Notes: a model not told the origin generated them from the sequence alone. Shown: positions 17,849 to 25,370, counted from the first letter of the stretch. The stretch: 64,000 bases of DNA from UBA1366 sp047602575 (GCA_047602575.1 JASGGY010000003.1:744001-808000), one strand, 5' to 3'. Numbers and translations: made by a program.

Positions 17849-18352
17849 TTAATTGCAGTCTGCGTCCGTCAGCTTTTTGCCGCGCAGAATCGGCTTTTCG
17901 AGCAGGCGCTTGAACCGGAACACCGGTCCTTTTTCCGCCGCCATCGGGAAAACGAATATCCCGTGCATCCCGCCGAGCTTCGCGCCCAGAATGTCGGTAA
18001 AAAGCTGATCCCCCACCGCGGCAACCTGCCGGCGGGTAAGCCCCATCTTTTTAGCTGCCCTGCGCATCCCGATCGGAAGCGGCTTGCACCCGCGCGGGAT
18101 AAAATCAAGCCCGAGCTGCTGCGCAAATGGAGTGACGCGCACGCGCGAATTGTTTGACACAATCATCACCGCGATGCCCGCCGCCTTCAGCCGCGCAATC
18201 CACGCGGGGATTTCCGGCGGGGGGACGGGGTTGTTGTGGGTGGTCAAGGTGTTGTCAAGGTCAAGAATCAGCCCGCGTATCCCACGGCTTTTTAAAAACT
18301 GCGGCGTGATGTCCGCCGCGCGTTGAAACAGGAATTCCGGAGAAAATAACAT
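17849..18352 (-). CDS. yqeG: YqeG-family HAD phosphatase
   Basis: A 167-aa HAD-superfamily IIIA phosphatase. Motif I is LILDLDNTLT with the nucleophilic Asp, motif II is MIVSNNS, and motif III/IV is AVGDQLFTDILGA. Members relate to mitochondrial phosphatidylglycerophosphate phosphatase (GEP4), so a lipid phosphatase role is possible, but YqeG itself is of uncertain function. AAAGGAA precedes the ATG. Forty-three bases separate it from aroQ, and the three genes yqeG-aroQ-aminopeptidase probably share a transcript. Confidence 0.9.
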   Translation of the reverse strand: MLFSPEFLFQRAADITPQFLKSRGIRGLILDLDNTLTTHNNPVPPPEIPAWIARLKAAGIAVMIVSNNSRVRVTPFAQQLGLDFIPRGCKPLPIGMRRAAKKMGLTRRQVAAVGDQLFTDILGAKLGGMHGIFVFPMAAEKGPVFRFKRLLEKPILRGKKLTDADCN

Positions 18353-18403
18353 CGTTCGGGGTTCCTTTCAGCCGGCCGAAAAAGCGGCGCGGCTTAAATT
18401 GGG

Positions 18404-18435
18404 ATAAAACAAAAGCGGACAACACTGCCCGCTTT
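18404..18435 (-). terminator. Terminator after rpsU
   Basis: Minus strand AAAGCGG (18435-18429) pairs with CCGCTTT (18418-18412), followed by a T-rich tail. Confidence 0.75.
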
Positions 18436-18444
18436 CTTTGTTGA

Positions 18445-18618
18445 TTAGAATTTACGTTTACGCGCAGCTTCGGATTTCTTCTTGCGTTTAACCGAAGGTT
18501 TCTCGTAGTGCTCTCTTTTTCGAACTTCGGCGATTACGCCATCTTTCGCGCAGCTTCTTTTGAAGCGCTTGAGTGCCGTATCGAGCGTCTCGTTTTTACC
18601 GACACGGATTTCTGCCAT
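18445..18618 (-). CDS. rpsU: 30S ribosomal protein S21
   Basis: A 57-aa basic protein with the standard S21 sequence (start MAEIRVGKNE, LKRFKRSCAKDG, C-terminal RKKKSEAARKRKF). The ATG at 18618 follows GGGAGGG; an 18-residue upstream extension in frame is not conserved in S21 and belongs to the leader RNA. It has its own promoter (18796-18824), a leader of about 170 bases and a terminator, so it is a single-gene unit. Confidence 0.96.
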   Translation of the reverse strand: MAEIRVGKNETLDTALKRFKRSCAKDGVIAEVRKREHYEKPSVKRKKKSEAARKRKF

Positions 18619-18789
18619 TTCTATTCCCTCCCTTTGCCACCTTTGACAGAGCCGGTTGGCGAAAGCATACACAAACGGTGATTCGTGAAGGTTCTCCTTG
18701 TTTGGTACCCGCAGGCAGCAACAAGATGGATTGCCTCTGTCAGTAACGAATTTGCGCTATGCCGTTAAAAGCTCGCCGAGCCGATTTGC
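18619..18789 (-). promoter_or_regulatory. Long structured 5' leader of rpsU
   Basis: About 170 bases of untranslated leader. An 8-bp helix TGACAGAG (18742-18735) with CTCTGTCA (18651-18644) encloses some 80 bases and ends about 12 bases before the GGGAGGG ribosome binding site. Autogenous control by S21 is an inference from the length and pairing; the family was not recognised. Confidence 0.45.
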
Positions 18790-18795
18790 ATTCTC

Positions 18796-18824
18796 ATTAT
18801 ACAATATTCCGGAAAAATAGTCAA
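18796..18824 (-). promoter_or_regulatory. Promoter of rpsU
   Basis: Minus strand TTGACT (18824-18819), 17-bp spacer, TATAAT (18801-18796). Confidence 0.82.
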
Positions 18825-18879
18825 GGGGGTTTATTCAATTTTCCGATTTTTTTTCAGAAGCCGCACACCGGCGGTCAAA

Positions 18880-20217
18880 TTATGCTTCCGGCAGGGCGAT
18901 TTTCTTCATGCTCGCGAAATAGAACGACACCGTCAGCACCATCGCCGTCACCCAGCCCACCGGCCACGACAGCCAGATGCCCGTTTCGCGCAGAAACGAC
19001 GACAGAATAAACGCAAACGCCACCCGCAGCACCAGATCCGCAAGCGTGGCGATCATGAACAAATTCATGATCCCCGCCCCGCGCAGAACGCCGTCCAGTA
19101 CGATTTTTATTAAAATCGCCAGATAGAAGGGTGCGACGATATGAAGAAACGTTCCGCCCACATTCAGGATCGCTTCGTTATCACCGTCAAGAAACAGTCC
19201 GGTGAGGGGCTTGCCGAAAAAGAACGTCGCCGCCGCAAAGGGAATGCCGATCAGGAATGCGATTTTCATCGACGCGCGCGTTCCCTCGCGCACACGTGCG
19301 GGCTTTCCCGCGCCAAGGTTTTGGGCGGTGAAGCTCGACACGGCGTTGGACACCATGCCGAAGCACATAAGCGTCAGGGTGTTGATCTTGAGCGCGGCGG
19401 AAAAGCCCGCGATGACATCCGTGCCGAAGCTGTTGATGCGGGTCTGGATAAAGAGGTTTCCCACCGACACAAAGCTCGATTGCAGGATGCTCGGGATCGC
19501 GATGCGCGAGATGCGATTGAGCATCTGCGCGGAGAAACGGTCAGGCAGTTCGTCATTTTCCATCCTGCGCAGCCGGCGCAGCAGCGTGAAAAATGACAGC
19601 ACCGAGCAAACGCCCTGCGCGATAAACGTCGCCCACGCAACCCCCGCCACGCCCATGCCGACAACCCCCACGAACAGCAGGTCAAGCAGGACATTTCCCA
19701 CCGACGAGGCGATGAGGAAAAATAGCGGCGTTCTGGAGTCGCCCAGCGCGGTAAAAATGCCGTTGCAGGCATTATAGAGCATCAGAAACAGCAGTCCTAA
19801 AACGAACACCCCAAGGAACAGCGCGGAATCGCCCATGATTTTTTCCGGTGTGTCAAGCAGCCGCAGGATTTTCCGACAGAACAGCACACCCGCCGCAGTC
19901 ATTACCAACGCGGTCGTTCCAGCGGTCACAAGCGCCGTACTCACGCAGGTTTTCATCTCGCCGATACGCGCCCCGCCGAACAAGCGCGACACCACCACAC
20001 TGATACCGATGCTCAGTCCGCTTGCCACGGACATGAAAATCATCGTCACCGGATAAGAAGCCCCCACCGCCGCGAGCGCGTCCGCGCCGATAAAGCGTCC
20101 TGCGATCACGCTGTCGGCGATGCTGTAAAACTGTTGAAACAGCACACTGAGCAGCATCGGCAGGGCGAATCTTAAAAGGACACGGGAAGCCTTGCCCTCG
20201 GTCATATTGGTTATCAT
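18880..20217 (-). CDS. MATE-family efflux transporter
   Basis: A 445-aa integral membrane protein with about twelve transmembrane helices in two homologous halves. It begins with the MATE pattern TEGKASRVLLRFALPMLLSVLFQQFY and the VIAGRFIGADALAAVGASYP block. The second half repeats it with AGFSAALKINTL and NLGAGKPAR. Members export drugs or metabolites in exchange for sodium or protons; the substrate is unknown. It is a single-gene unit with its own promoter (20247-20275). Confidence 0.93.
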   Translation of the reverse strand: MITNMTEGKASRVLLRFALPMLLSVLFQQFYSIADSVIAGRFIGADALAAVGASYPVTMIFMSVASGLSIGISVVVSRLFGGARIGEMKTCVSTALVTAGTTALVMTAAGVLFCRKILRLLDTPEKIMGDSALFLGVFVLGLLFLMLYNACNGIFTALGDSRTPLFFLIASSVGNVLLDLLFVGVVGMGVAGVAWATFIAQGVCSVLSFFTLLRRLRRMENDELPDRFSAQMLNRISRIAIPSILQSSFVSVGNLFIQTRINSFGTDVIAGFSAALKINTLTLMCFGMVSNAVSSFTAQNLGAGKPARVREGTRASMKIAFLIGIPFAAATFFFGKPLTGLFLDGDNEAILNVGGTFLHIVAPFYLAILIKIVLDGVLRGAGIMNLFMIATLADLVLRVAFAFILSSFLRETGIWLSWPVGWVTAMVLTVSFYFASMKKIALPEA

Positions 20218-20246
20218 CTTTCTATAGCCCTCTTTCCACTCCGTTT

Positions 20247-20275
20247 ATTTTACTCCCGCTGACGTGATTTGTCAA
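20247..20275 (-). promoter_or_regulatory. Promoter of the MATE gene
   Basis: Minus strand TTGACA (20275-20270), 17-bp spacer, TAAAAT (20252-20247). Confidence 0.75.
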
Positions 20276-20307
20276 GGCACGAAAAAAAGCGGGCGGCAAA
20301 TGCGCGC

Positions 20308-20338
20308 AAAAAACCGCCGGTGCTGTCCGGCGGTTTTT
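20308..20338. terminator. Terminator after the XRE array
   Basis: AACCGCCGG / CCGGCGGTT stem with an A-run on one side and a T-run on the other (bidirectional). It ends the leftward XRE operon three bases after its last gene. Confidence 0.82.
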
Positions 20339-20343
20339 GTTTC

Positions 20344-20577
20344 TCAACGACGTAGGTTGCGCTTGGGATAAGGCTTTTTCACATCGGTTCTGCCCATCAG
20401 ATAATCCACGCTGGTGTCGTAAATATCCGCAAGCTTTGTCAGCATATCGAGCGGGATCTGCCGCGCACCAGTTTCGTAGCTGGAGTAGGTACTGCGGTTA
20501 ATGTAAAGCCGGTCTGCCAGTGCTTGCTGCGTTGTGTCGCTGTCCTCGCGGAGATTGCGAATGCGTTCGTAAATCAT
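20344..20577 (-). CDS. Small XRE-family regulator (copy A')
   Basis: A 77-aa one-domain Cro/C1-type helix-turn-helix protein (MIYERIRNLREDSDTTQQ at the start; recognition region YINRSTYSSYETG). It is a close paralogue of the first gene of the array (21287-21520): they differ at only about ten positions. Both end in a basic tail after GRTDVKKPYPK. A longer frame is open upstream but overlaps the neighbouring XRE gene in another reading frame, so the ATG at 20577 is chosen. It is the last gene of a four-gene XRE operon. Confidence 0.85.
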   Translation of the reverse strand: MIYERIRNLREDSDTTQQALADRLYINRSTYSSYETGARQIPLDMLTKLADIYDTSVDYLMGRTDVKKPYPKRNLRR

Positions 20578-20581
20578 CCCG

Positions 20582-20794
20582 CTATTCCTCCACGCATTCC
20601 AGAAGATCCGAAATGTCACAATGCAGGCTCTCACAAATCCGCGCGAGGATATAGCCGTCGAAGCGTACCACGCGGTTTTTATAGTAGTTGTCAATCGTCT
20701 GATACTTGATGCCGGTTCGTTTCGCGACCTCATACCGCGTGATTCCTTGTTCGGCAAGGTATTGTTCAAGTTTGATTCTGACCAATTTTGCCAT
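20582..20794 (-). CDS. Small XRE-family regulator (YozG-like)
   Basis: A 70-aa helix-turn-helix protein (ITRYEVAKRTGIKYQTIDNYYKN is split over the recognition helices). It ends in CDISDLLECVEE, typical of small YozG-like regulators. It differs clearly from its neighbours and lacks their KKPY tail. It lies four bases from each adjacent gene, consistent with a tight operon. Its target is unknown. Confidence 0.82.
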   Translation of the reverse strand: MAKLVRIKLEQYLAEQGITRYEVAKRTGIKYQTIDNYYKNRVVRFDGYILARICESLHCDISDLLECVEE

Positions 20795-20798
20795 GCCG

Positions 20799-21272
20799 TC
20801 ACCATCCTGTCTGCCTTGGATAAGGCTTTTTCTCGCCCGTCAACCCGAGCAGATAATCCGTGCTGGTGTTATGCAACTGTGCAAGCACGTTTAGGATGTC
20901 CGTCGGGATGTCGCGTTGACCAAGCTCGTAGTTGCTGTAAACCTGTTGGGAGCAGTTGAGCAGACGGCTAACTTGTGCCTGTGTCTGGTCTGCGTCCTCC
21001 CGCAAATTGCGGATGCGTGGATACATGATTTTCCTTCCTGAAATCGCTTGCGATTGTTCCCGCAGATAAGGCTTTTTCAAATTCGTCCGTCCGAGCAAAA
21101 AATCCGTGCTGGTTTTGTGCAGCATGGCAAGCGTGACCAGTACGCCGGTTGGAGTGTCGCACCGTCCCAATTCATACGCGCCGTATGCCTGACGGGAACA
21201 GCCCAGAATGCGGCTGACCTGTGTCTGCGTTAGGTCTGCGTCCTCGCGCAAATCGCGGATGCGTTGGTACAT
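20799..21272 (-). CDS. Tandem two-domain XRE regulator
   Basis: A 157-aa protein made of two complete XRE domains joined head to tail: MYQRIRDLREDADLTQTQ (residues 1-82) and MYPRIRNLREDADQTQAQ (83-157). Each domain has its own LLGxT-KKPY tail. At the junction the DNA keeps a full ribosome binding site (AGGAAGG) seven bases before the second domain's ATG at 21026, so the second domain can probably also be made alone as a 75-aa protein. This looks like two tandem duplicate genes that have fused by loss of the intervening stop. Confidence 0.8.
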   Translation of the reverse strand: MYQRIRDLREDADLTQTQVSRILGCSRQAYGAYELGRCDTPTGVLVTLAMLHKTSTDFLLGRTNLKKPYLREQSQAISGRKIMYPRIRNLREDADQTQAQVSRLLNCSQQVYSNYELGQRDIPTDILNVLAQLHNTSTDYLLGLTGEKKPYPRQTGW

Positions 21273-21286
21273 TTTATCACCACATA

Positions 21287-21520
21287 TTAAAACCGACGTT
21301 TGGACTTCGGATAAGGCTTTTTTACATCGGTTCTGCCCATCAGGTAATCCACACTGGTGTCATAAATGTCCGCCAGCTTTGCCAGCATATCGAGCGGGAT
21401 CTGCCGCACACCAGTTTCGTAACTGGAGTAGGTTCTTCGATTGATATAAAGCCAGTCTGCCATTGTTTGCTGCGTTGTATCGCTGTCCTCGCGGAGATTT
21501 CGAATGCGTTCGTAAATCAT
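21287..21520 (-). CDS. Small XRE-family regulator (copy A), first gene of the array
   Basis: A 77-aa helix-turn-helix protein nearly identical to the last gene of the array. It is nearest to the palindromic operator and the minus-strand promoter, so it is the probable autoregulator. AGGTG precedes the ATG at 21520. The differences from copy A' fall in the helix-turn-helix region (ADWLYINRRTY versus ADRLYINRSTY), so the two may recognise different sequences. Confidence 0.85.
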   Translation of the reverse strand: MIYERIRNLREDSDTTQQTMADWLYINRRTYSSYETGVRQIPLDMLAKLADIYDTSVDYLMGRTDVKKPYPKSKRRF

Positions 21521-21538
21521 TTGTTATCACCTAAAAAA

Positions 21539-21593
21539 ATTATACAATGGCTCATATTGAGCCATTGACTTCCGGCTCAATTAGTGGCATAAT
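21539..21593. promoter_or_regulatory. Divergent promoters with palindromic operator
   Basis: The dyad AATGGCTCA-N3-TGAGCCATT (21546-21566, extended by one pair on each side) overlaps the -35 of the rightward promoter (TTGACT 21565-21570, 17 bp, CATAAT 21588-21593) and directly abuts the leftward -10 (TATAAT, 21544-21539). An extra half-site GGCTCAA follows at 21574-21580. The geometry suits repression of both directions by an XRE protein of the array. Confidence 0.7.
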
Positions 21594-21613
21594 ATAATAA
21601 AGGAGTGATTAAA

Positions 21614-21805
21614 ATGACCGACTACAAAAAACCTTACTGCGCCTTATTCAACCGCGTGACCGATGTGACGGAGGACTTGCAGAAGCTCTCCGCTACCTTG
21701 CTCGGAACGCCCTGCGCACAGCTGATTCCGGCGCTGGAGGACTGCGCCGCCGCGCTGAAGAACGCTCAGACCGATGCGGAGCAAGCCGTCATCGAACAAA
21801 GCTGA
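21614..21805 (+). CDS. Small hypothetical protein divergent from the XRE array
   Basis: A 63-aa protein (start MTDYKKPYCALFNRVTD), probably alpha-helical, with an amphipathic segment LQKLSATLLGTPCAQLIPALEDCAAALKNAQ. AAGGAG lies eight bases before the ATG at 21614. Similar short proteins occur near prophage or plasmid-like regulators, but I do not recognise a named family. It shares the operator region with the XRE operon, so it is a likely target of those regulators. Confidence 0.65.
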   Translation: MTDYKKPYCALFNRVTDVTEDLQKLSATLLGTPCAQLIPALEDCAAALKNAQTDAEQAVIEQS

Positions 21806-21859
21806 CTGCTCGTCCGCCGGCTCTTCCTGCCGTCGCGCGAATTCGCACCCGCGAAAAGA

Positions 21860-21888
21860 TTGACGAAAAAGCGGATTTGTGCTATAAT
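21860..21888 (+). promoter_or_regulatory. Promoter of nadA
   Basis: TTGACG (21860-21865), 17-bp spacer, TATAAT (21883-21888). Confidence 0.82.
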
Positions 21889-21978
21889 CAGAACAGTACC
21901 CGCACCGCGCGGATTTTTCCGCGAAAACGGCGGACACTAGCACTATATAATCCAAAGCTTTTTCCAAGGAGGGTTCTC

Positions 21979-22905
21979 ATGACGATAGAAAACATCCAGC
22001 AGGAAATCAGTCGGCTGAAAAAAGAAACCGACACCTTTGTCCTCGCCCACAGCTATCAGGCGCGTGAAATCATCGAGGTTGCGGATTTTACCGGCGACTC
22101 GTTTCAGCTAAGCCTTGCGGCGCAGAAAAGCACGGCGAAAAACATTCTGCTTTGCGGCGTGCATTTCATGGCGGAAACGGCAAAAATGCTCTCGCCCCAA
22201 AAGCGCGTTTTTCTTGCCAACCCCGCCGCCGGCTGCCCAATGGCGGAGCAGCTGGACCCGGAAATGCTGCACTATATGAAAGCACAGGAGCCTGACCGCG
22301 TGGTGGTCGCTTACATCAACACCACCGCCGCGCTGAAAATGGAGTGCGACGTGTGCGTGACAAGCTCCACCGCCGTGCAGATTGTCAGGAAAATTAACGC
22401 GGATAAAATTCTGTTCATTCCCGACTGCAATTTAGGCGACTTTGTGAAAAAAAACGTGCCGGAAAAGGACATCAAGCTTGTGCAGGGCGGCTGCCCCGTT
22501 CATGCGGCGGTGACGGTTTCGGATCTCGAAAAAGCAAAAGCCGCGCACCCCGACGCGCTGGTGCTTGTGCATCCGGAGTGCATTCCGGCAGTTGTTTCGA
22601 AAGCGGACTACGTCGGCTCGACGGGCGGGATTATGAATTTCGCGAAAAATTCCGACGCGAAGGAATTCATCATCGGCACGGAAATGAGCATCGCCGAGCA
22701 TCTTTCTTATGAATACCCCGAAAAGGAGTTCTATATTCTTTCTAAGAAAATTCTCTGCCCGAACATGAAGCTGACCACGCTCACGGATGTTTATAAATCC
22801 CTCGCCGGACTTGACAGCGGCAGGGCGTTTGAAATCCGCATGACCGACGAGGTCATCGCAAAGGCACGGGTTTGCATTGACGAAATGATCCGGCTGGGAA
22901 GTTAA
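21979..22905 (+). CDS. nadA: Quinolinate synthase A
   Basis: A 308-aa [4Fe-4S] enzyme that condenses iminoaspartate with dihydroxyacetone phosphate to quinolinate in NAD synthesis. The N-terminus shows LAHSYQAREIIEVADFTGDS. Cluster and active-site motifs include GVHFMAETAKMLSP, a cysteine in ANPAAGCPMAEQ, VHPECIP and a C-terminal KKILCPNMK cysteine. AAGGAGGG precedes the ATG at 21979. The partners nadB and nadC are not in the window. It has its own promoter, and the shikimate operon promoter begins directly after it. Confidence 0.94.
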   Translation: MTIENIQQEISRLKKETDTFVLAHSYQAREIIEVADFTGDSFQLSLAAQKSTAKNILLCGVHFMAETAKMLSPQKRVFLANPAAGCPMAEQLDPEMLHYMKAQEPDRVVVAYINTTAALKMECDVCVTSSTAVQIVRKINADKILFIPDCNLGDFVKKNVPEKDIKLVQGGCPVHAAVTVSDLEKAKAAHPDALVLVHPECIPAVVSKADYVGSTGGIMNFAKNSDAKEFIIGTEMSIAEHLSYEYPEKEFYILSKKILCPNMKLTTLTDVYKSLAGLDSGRAFEIRMTDEVIAKARVCIDEMIRLGS

Positions 22906-22941
22906 AAAATTGTGAAATAATACAATTTTCGCGCAAAACGC

Positions 22942-22970
22942 TTGACAGCGCCCACGCAGAATTGTATACT
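22942..22970 (+). promoter_or_regulatory. Promoter of the shikimate operon
   Basis: TTGACA (22942-22947), 17-bp spacer, TATACT (22965-22970), followed by the leader peptide gene. Confidence 0.88.
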
Positions 22971-23004
22971 GAATTTGTTGTATAAAATTGAGAGGAAAAT
23001 CCGT

Positions 23005-23118
23005 ATGTTGACTTTGGCTTTTGCGGCTGTCTTTACATACTTTATTTTCTGGGGCTATTTTTTTAGCTTCGGATTTTTCGGCGTGTGTAAAAAGCTGCAT
23101 AAGAACGCAAGTTTTTAG
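23005..23118 (+). CDS. Phenylalanine-rich leader peptide of the aro operon
   Basis: A 37-codon open frame between the promoter and aroF, with GAGAGG nine bases before its ATG. It encodes ten Phe, two Tyr and one Trp; the densest run is FIFWGYFFSFGFF, a very unusual composition. Directly after it lies an intrinsic terminator, and its last third contains the arm of a competing hairpin. This is the classical layout of ribosome-mediated attenuation by aromatic amino acid supply. An alternative reading is a small hydrophobic membrane protein, but the overlapping RNA structures favour a leader peptide. Confidence 0.78.
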   Translation: MLTLAFAAVFTYFIFWGYFFSFGFFGVCKKLHKNASF

Positions 23119-23180
23119 CATCGGATTTCCGCAAAAGGGAATTTGTCCGCAGCTTTTTGAACAAGGCTGCGGACTTTTTG
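23089..23180 (+). promoter_or_regulatory. Attenuator: antiterminator and terminator of the aro operon
   Basis: Terminator stem GTCCGCAGC (23145-23153) with GCTGCGGAC (23166-23174), then five T. The decamer AAAAAGCTGC (23089-23098, inside the leader codons) is fully complementary to GCAGCTTTTT (23149-23158), which covers the terminator's 5' arm and loop. The two pairings exclude each other. A ribosome held at the Phe codons would leave the decamer free and permit transcription of aroF. Confidence 0.78.
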
Positions 23181-23223
23181 TTTCTGAAAAAAATCAGCCG
23201 CAAGGCGAAAGGGAGTTTATTTT

Positions 23224-24246
23224 ATGGTAATCATTCTCAAGGACGGCGCAAAGGAGCAGCAGGTCAACGAGCTGCTCACATGGATTTCAGGCTTCGGCGT
23301 AAAAACCAACCTCGTTGTCGGCGAAAGCGCCAGCATCATCGGACTCATCGGCGACACCACGAAAATCGACATGGAAAGCGTGCAGGCAAAGGAAATCGTC
23401 GCCAGCGTCAAGCGCGTGCAGGAGCCTTACAAGAACGCCAATCGGCGCTTCCACCCCGACAACACCGTGATCGACGTCATGGGGCGCAAGGTCGGCGGCG
23501 GCAAGCTCAACGTCATCGCGGGACCCTGCTCGGTGGAGTGCGAGGAGCAAATCATCACCACGGCGATTGCTTGCAAAGAAGCGGGTGCTACCATGCTGCG
23601 CGGCGGTGCGTTCAAGCCGCGGACTTCTCCCTATGCGTTTCAGGGGCTGCGCGCGGACGGAATCGAGCTGCTGCTGCAGGCGAAAAAGGTGACGGGATTA
23701 CCGATTGTAACGGAAATTATGTCGCTTGAGCATCTGAATTTATTCGCGGACGTAGACGTGATTCAGGTCGGCGCGCGCAATATGCAGAACTTTGAAATGC
23801 TCAAGGAGCTTGGACACTGCGATAAGCCGATTCTGCTCAAACGCGGGCTTGCCAACACCATTCAGGAGCTGCTCATGAGCGCGGAATACATCATGGCAGG
23901 CGGAAACAGCAACGTCATGCTCTGCGAGCGCGGCATCCGCACGTTTGAAACCGAAACGCGCAACACGCTCGACATCTCCGCCATTCCGCTGCTGAAAAAG
24001 TTCTCGCATCTGCCGACGGTCGTTGACCCGAGCCATGCGACGGGATTGACTTCTTTGGTGGAATCCATGTCGCTTGCTTCCGTTGCGGCGGGCGCGGACG
24101 CGCTGATAATCGAGGTTCACAACGACCCCAAAAATGCTTGGAGCGACGGCGCGCAGTCCCTAACCCCCGCCCAGTTCGCCGATATCATGAAAAAAATCAA
24201 AGGCCTTGCCGCCTACATGGGAACCCCGCTCGATTCCGGTTTCTAA
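23224..24246 (+). CDS. aroF: 3-deoxy-7-phosphoheptulonate synthase (DAHP synthase)
   Basis: The entry enzyme of aromatic synthesis, joining phosphoenolpyruvate and erythrose 4-phosphate. The 340-aa protein is the type I-beta form: an N-terminal ferredoxin-like regulatory domain (about residues 1-70, start MVIILKDGAKEQQ) precedes the catalytic barrel with NVIAGPCSVECEEQ, RGGAFKPRTSPYAFQG, ILLKRG and VVDPSHATG. The regulatory domain usually gives feedback inhibition by Phe or Tyr. It is the first structural gene after the attenuator, and AAAGGGAG precedes the ATG. aroB, aroA and aroC follow. Confidence 0.95.
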   Translation: MVIILKDGAKEQQVNELLTWISGFGVKTNLVVGESASIIGLIGDTTKIDMESVQAKEIVASVKRVQEPYKNANRRFHPDNTVIDVMGRKVGGGKLNVIAGPCSVECEEQIITTAIACKEAGATMLRGGAFKPRTSPYAFQGLRADGIELLLQAKKVTGLPIVTEIMSLEHLNLFADVDVIQVGARNMQNFEMLKELGHCDKPILLKRGLANTIQELLMSAEYIMAGGNSNVMLCERGIRTFETETRNTLDISAIPLLKKFSHLPTVVDPSHATGLTSLVESMSLASVAAGADALIIEVHNDPKNAWSDGAQSLTPAQFADIMKKIKGLAAYMGTPLDSGF

Positions 24247-24284
24247 CCCCCTATCTCCTAACCCCTAACCCCCAAAACCTAACA
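24243..24284 (+). repeat. Heptamer repeat (CCTAACC type) between aroF and aroB
   Basis: About six 7-base units of the form CCTAACC, starting within the aroF stop region. On the other strand the unit is TTAGGGG-like. It is related to the repeats at 26594, 28316 and 60929. Confidence 0.6.
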
Positions 24285-24299
24285 GCGGAGGTCATTGCC

Positions 24300-25367
24300 A
24301 TGCAAACCATCACGCTTCACGCAAGCTCGGATTATCAAATTCACATCGGTGCGGGTCTGCTCAAAACAGCGGGCGAAACAATTTGCACCGCCGCGGGACG
24401 AACAGATTTCACCGCCGTCATTGTAAGTGATTCGAATGTCGCCCCCCTCTACGCGGATGCCCTTTCCGCATCACTTGACAAAGCCGGCATTCGGCATGAG
24501 GAGTTCGTTTTCCCCGCCGGAGAACAGTCGAAATCCCACGCGGTGCTGCTTGCACTGTATGAATTTCTCACCGTGCGCAAAATCAACCGCAGCGATGTGC
24601 TGATTGCTTTAGGCGGCGGCGTGGTGGGCGATCTGACCGGCTTTGCGGCGGCAACCTACCTGCGCGGCGTGGATGTGGTGCAAATTCCCACCACGCTTCT
24701 GGCGCAAACCGATTCCTCCGTCGGCGGGAAAACAGCCGTCAACATCGAGGGCGGAAAAAACCTCATCGGCGCGTTCAAGCAACCCCTTTGCGTCATCGCC
24801 GACACCGCAACGCTTGGCAGCTTGCCCGCTGATATTTACGCGGACGGTATGAGCGAGGTGATTAAATACGGTTGCTTCCGCAGCAAAGCGCTGTTTGACC
24901 TTCTTGACACCGGCGACATTGCCGCACGGATGGAGGAAATCATCACCGCTTGCGTGCAAATTAAAGCCACCATTGTTGAGCGCGACGAAACCGACAAGGG
25001 AGAGCGAATGCTGCTCAACTTCGGGCATACCATCGGCCACGCGCTCGAGAAACATTACCATTTCTCGGGGATTTCTCACGGACGCGCGGTCGCAATCGGG
25101 ATGTGCGTCATCACGCGATTAACCGAACAAGCCGGCATCACCACTTCCGGAACTGCGGCGCAAATTACGGCTTGTCTGGAAAAATACGGGCTGCCGACTG
25201 CCACCGACATTCCGCTCGCAGAACTCGCTGCGGCTTGTTTGAACGACAAAAAATGCGAAAGCGGCGGCATCAACCTCATTCTCCTGCGCGAAATCGGCGA
25301 TGGTTTTATCAAAAAATACACCGTACCGGAATTTTACAGCCTGCTCGGCGTAACGTTGAAAGGATAA
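24300..25367 (+). CDS. aroB: 3-dehydroquinate synthase
   Basis: The second shikimate enzyme, an NAD- and metal-dependent cyclase that converts DAHP to 3-dehydroquinate. The 355-aa protein shows ALGGGVVGDLTGFAAATYLRGV, then PTTLLAQTDSSVGGKTAVN, and the metal-ligand region LNFGHTIGHALE with a second histidine in GISHGRAVAIGM. The start at 24300 has GCGGAGG upstream; a longer frame overlaps aroF and is rejected. aroA begins three bases after its stop. Confidence 0.95.
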   Translation: MQTITLHASSDYQIHIGAGLLKTAGETICTAAGRTDFTAVIVSDSNVAPLYADALSASLDKAGIRHEEFVFPAGEQSKSHAVLLALYEFLTVRKINRSDVLIALGGGVVGDLTGFAAATYLRGVDVVQIPTTLLAQTDSSVGGKTAVNIEGGKNLIGAFKQPLCVIADTATLGSLPADIYADGMSEVIKYGCFRSKALFDLLDTGDIAARMEEIITACVQIKATIVERDETDKGERMLLNFGHTIGHALEKHYHFSGISHGRAVAIGMCVITRLTEQAGITTSGTAAQITACLEKYGLPTATDIPLAELAAACLNDKKCESGGINLILLREIGDGFIKKYTVPEFYSLLGVTLKG

Positions 25368-25370
25368 ACG

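Noticed and set aside
18619..18672. An N-terminal extension of S21
   Set aside because: The extra 18 residues are absent from S21 proteins, and a strong ribosome binding site lies before the ATG at 18618.
24243..24284. Telomere-like CCTAACCC runs as a sign of eukaryotic contamination
   Set aside because: The arrays are very short, have a 7-base period, occur in both orientations within a bacterial operon, and related versions occur elsewhere in the window.
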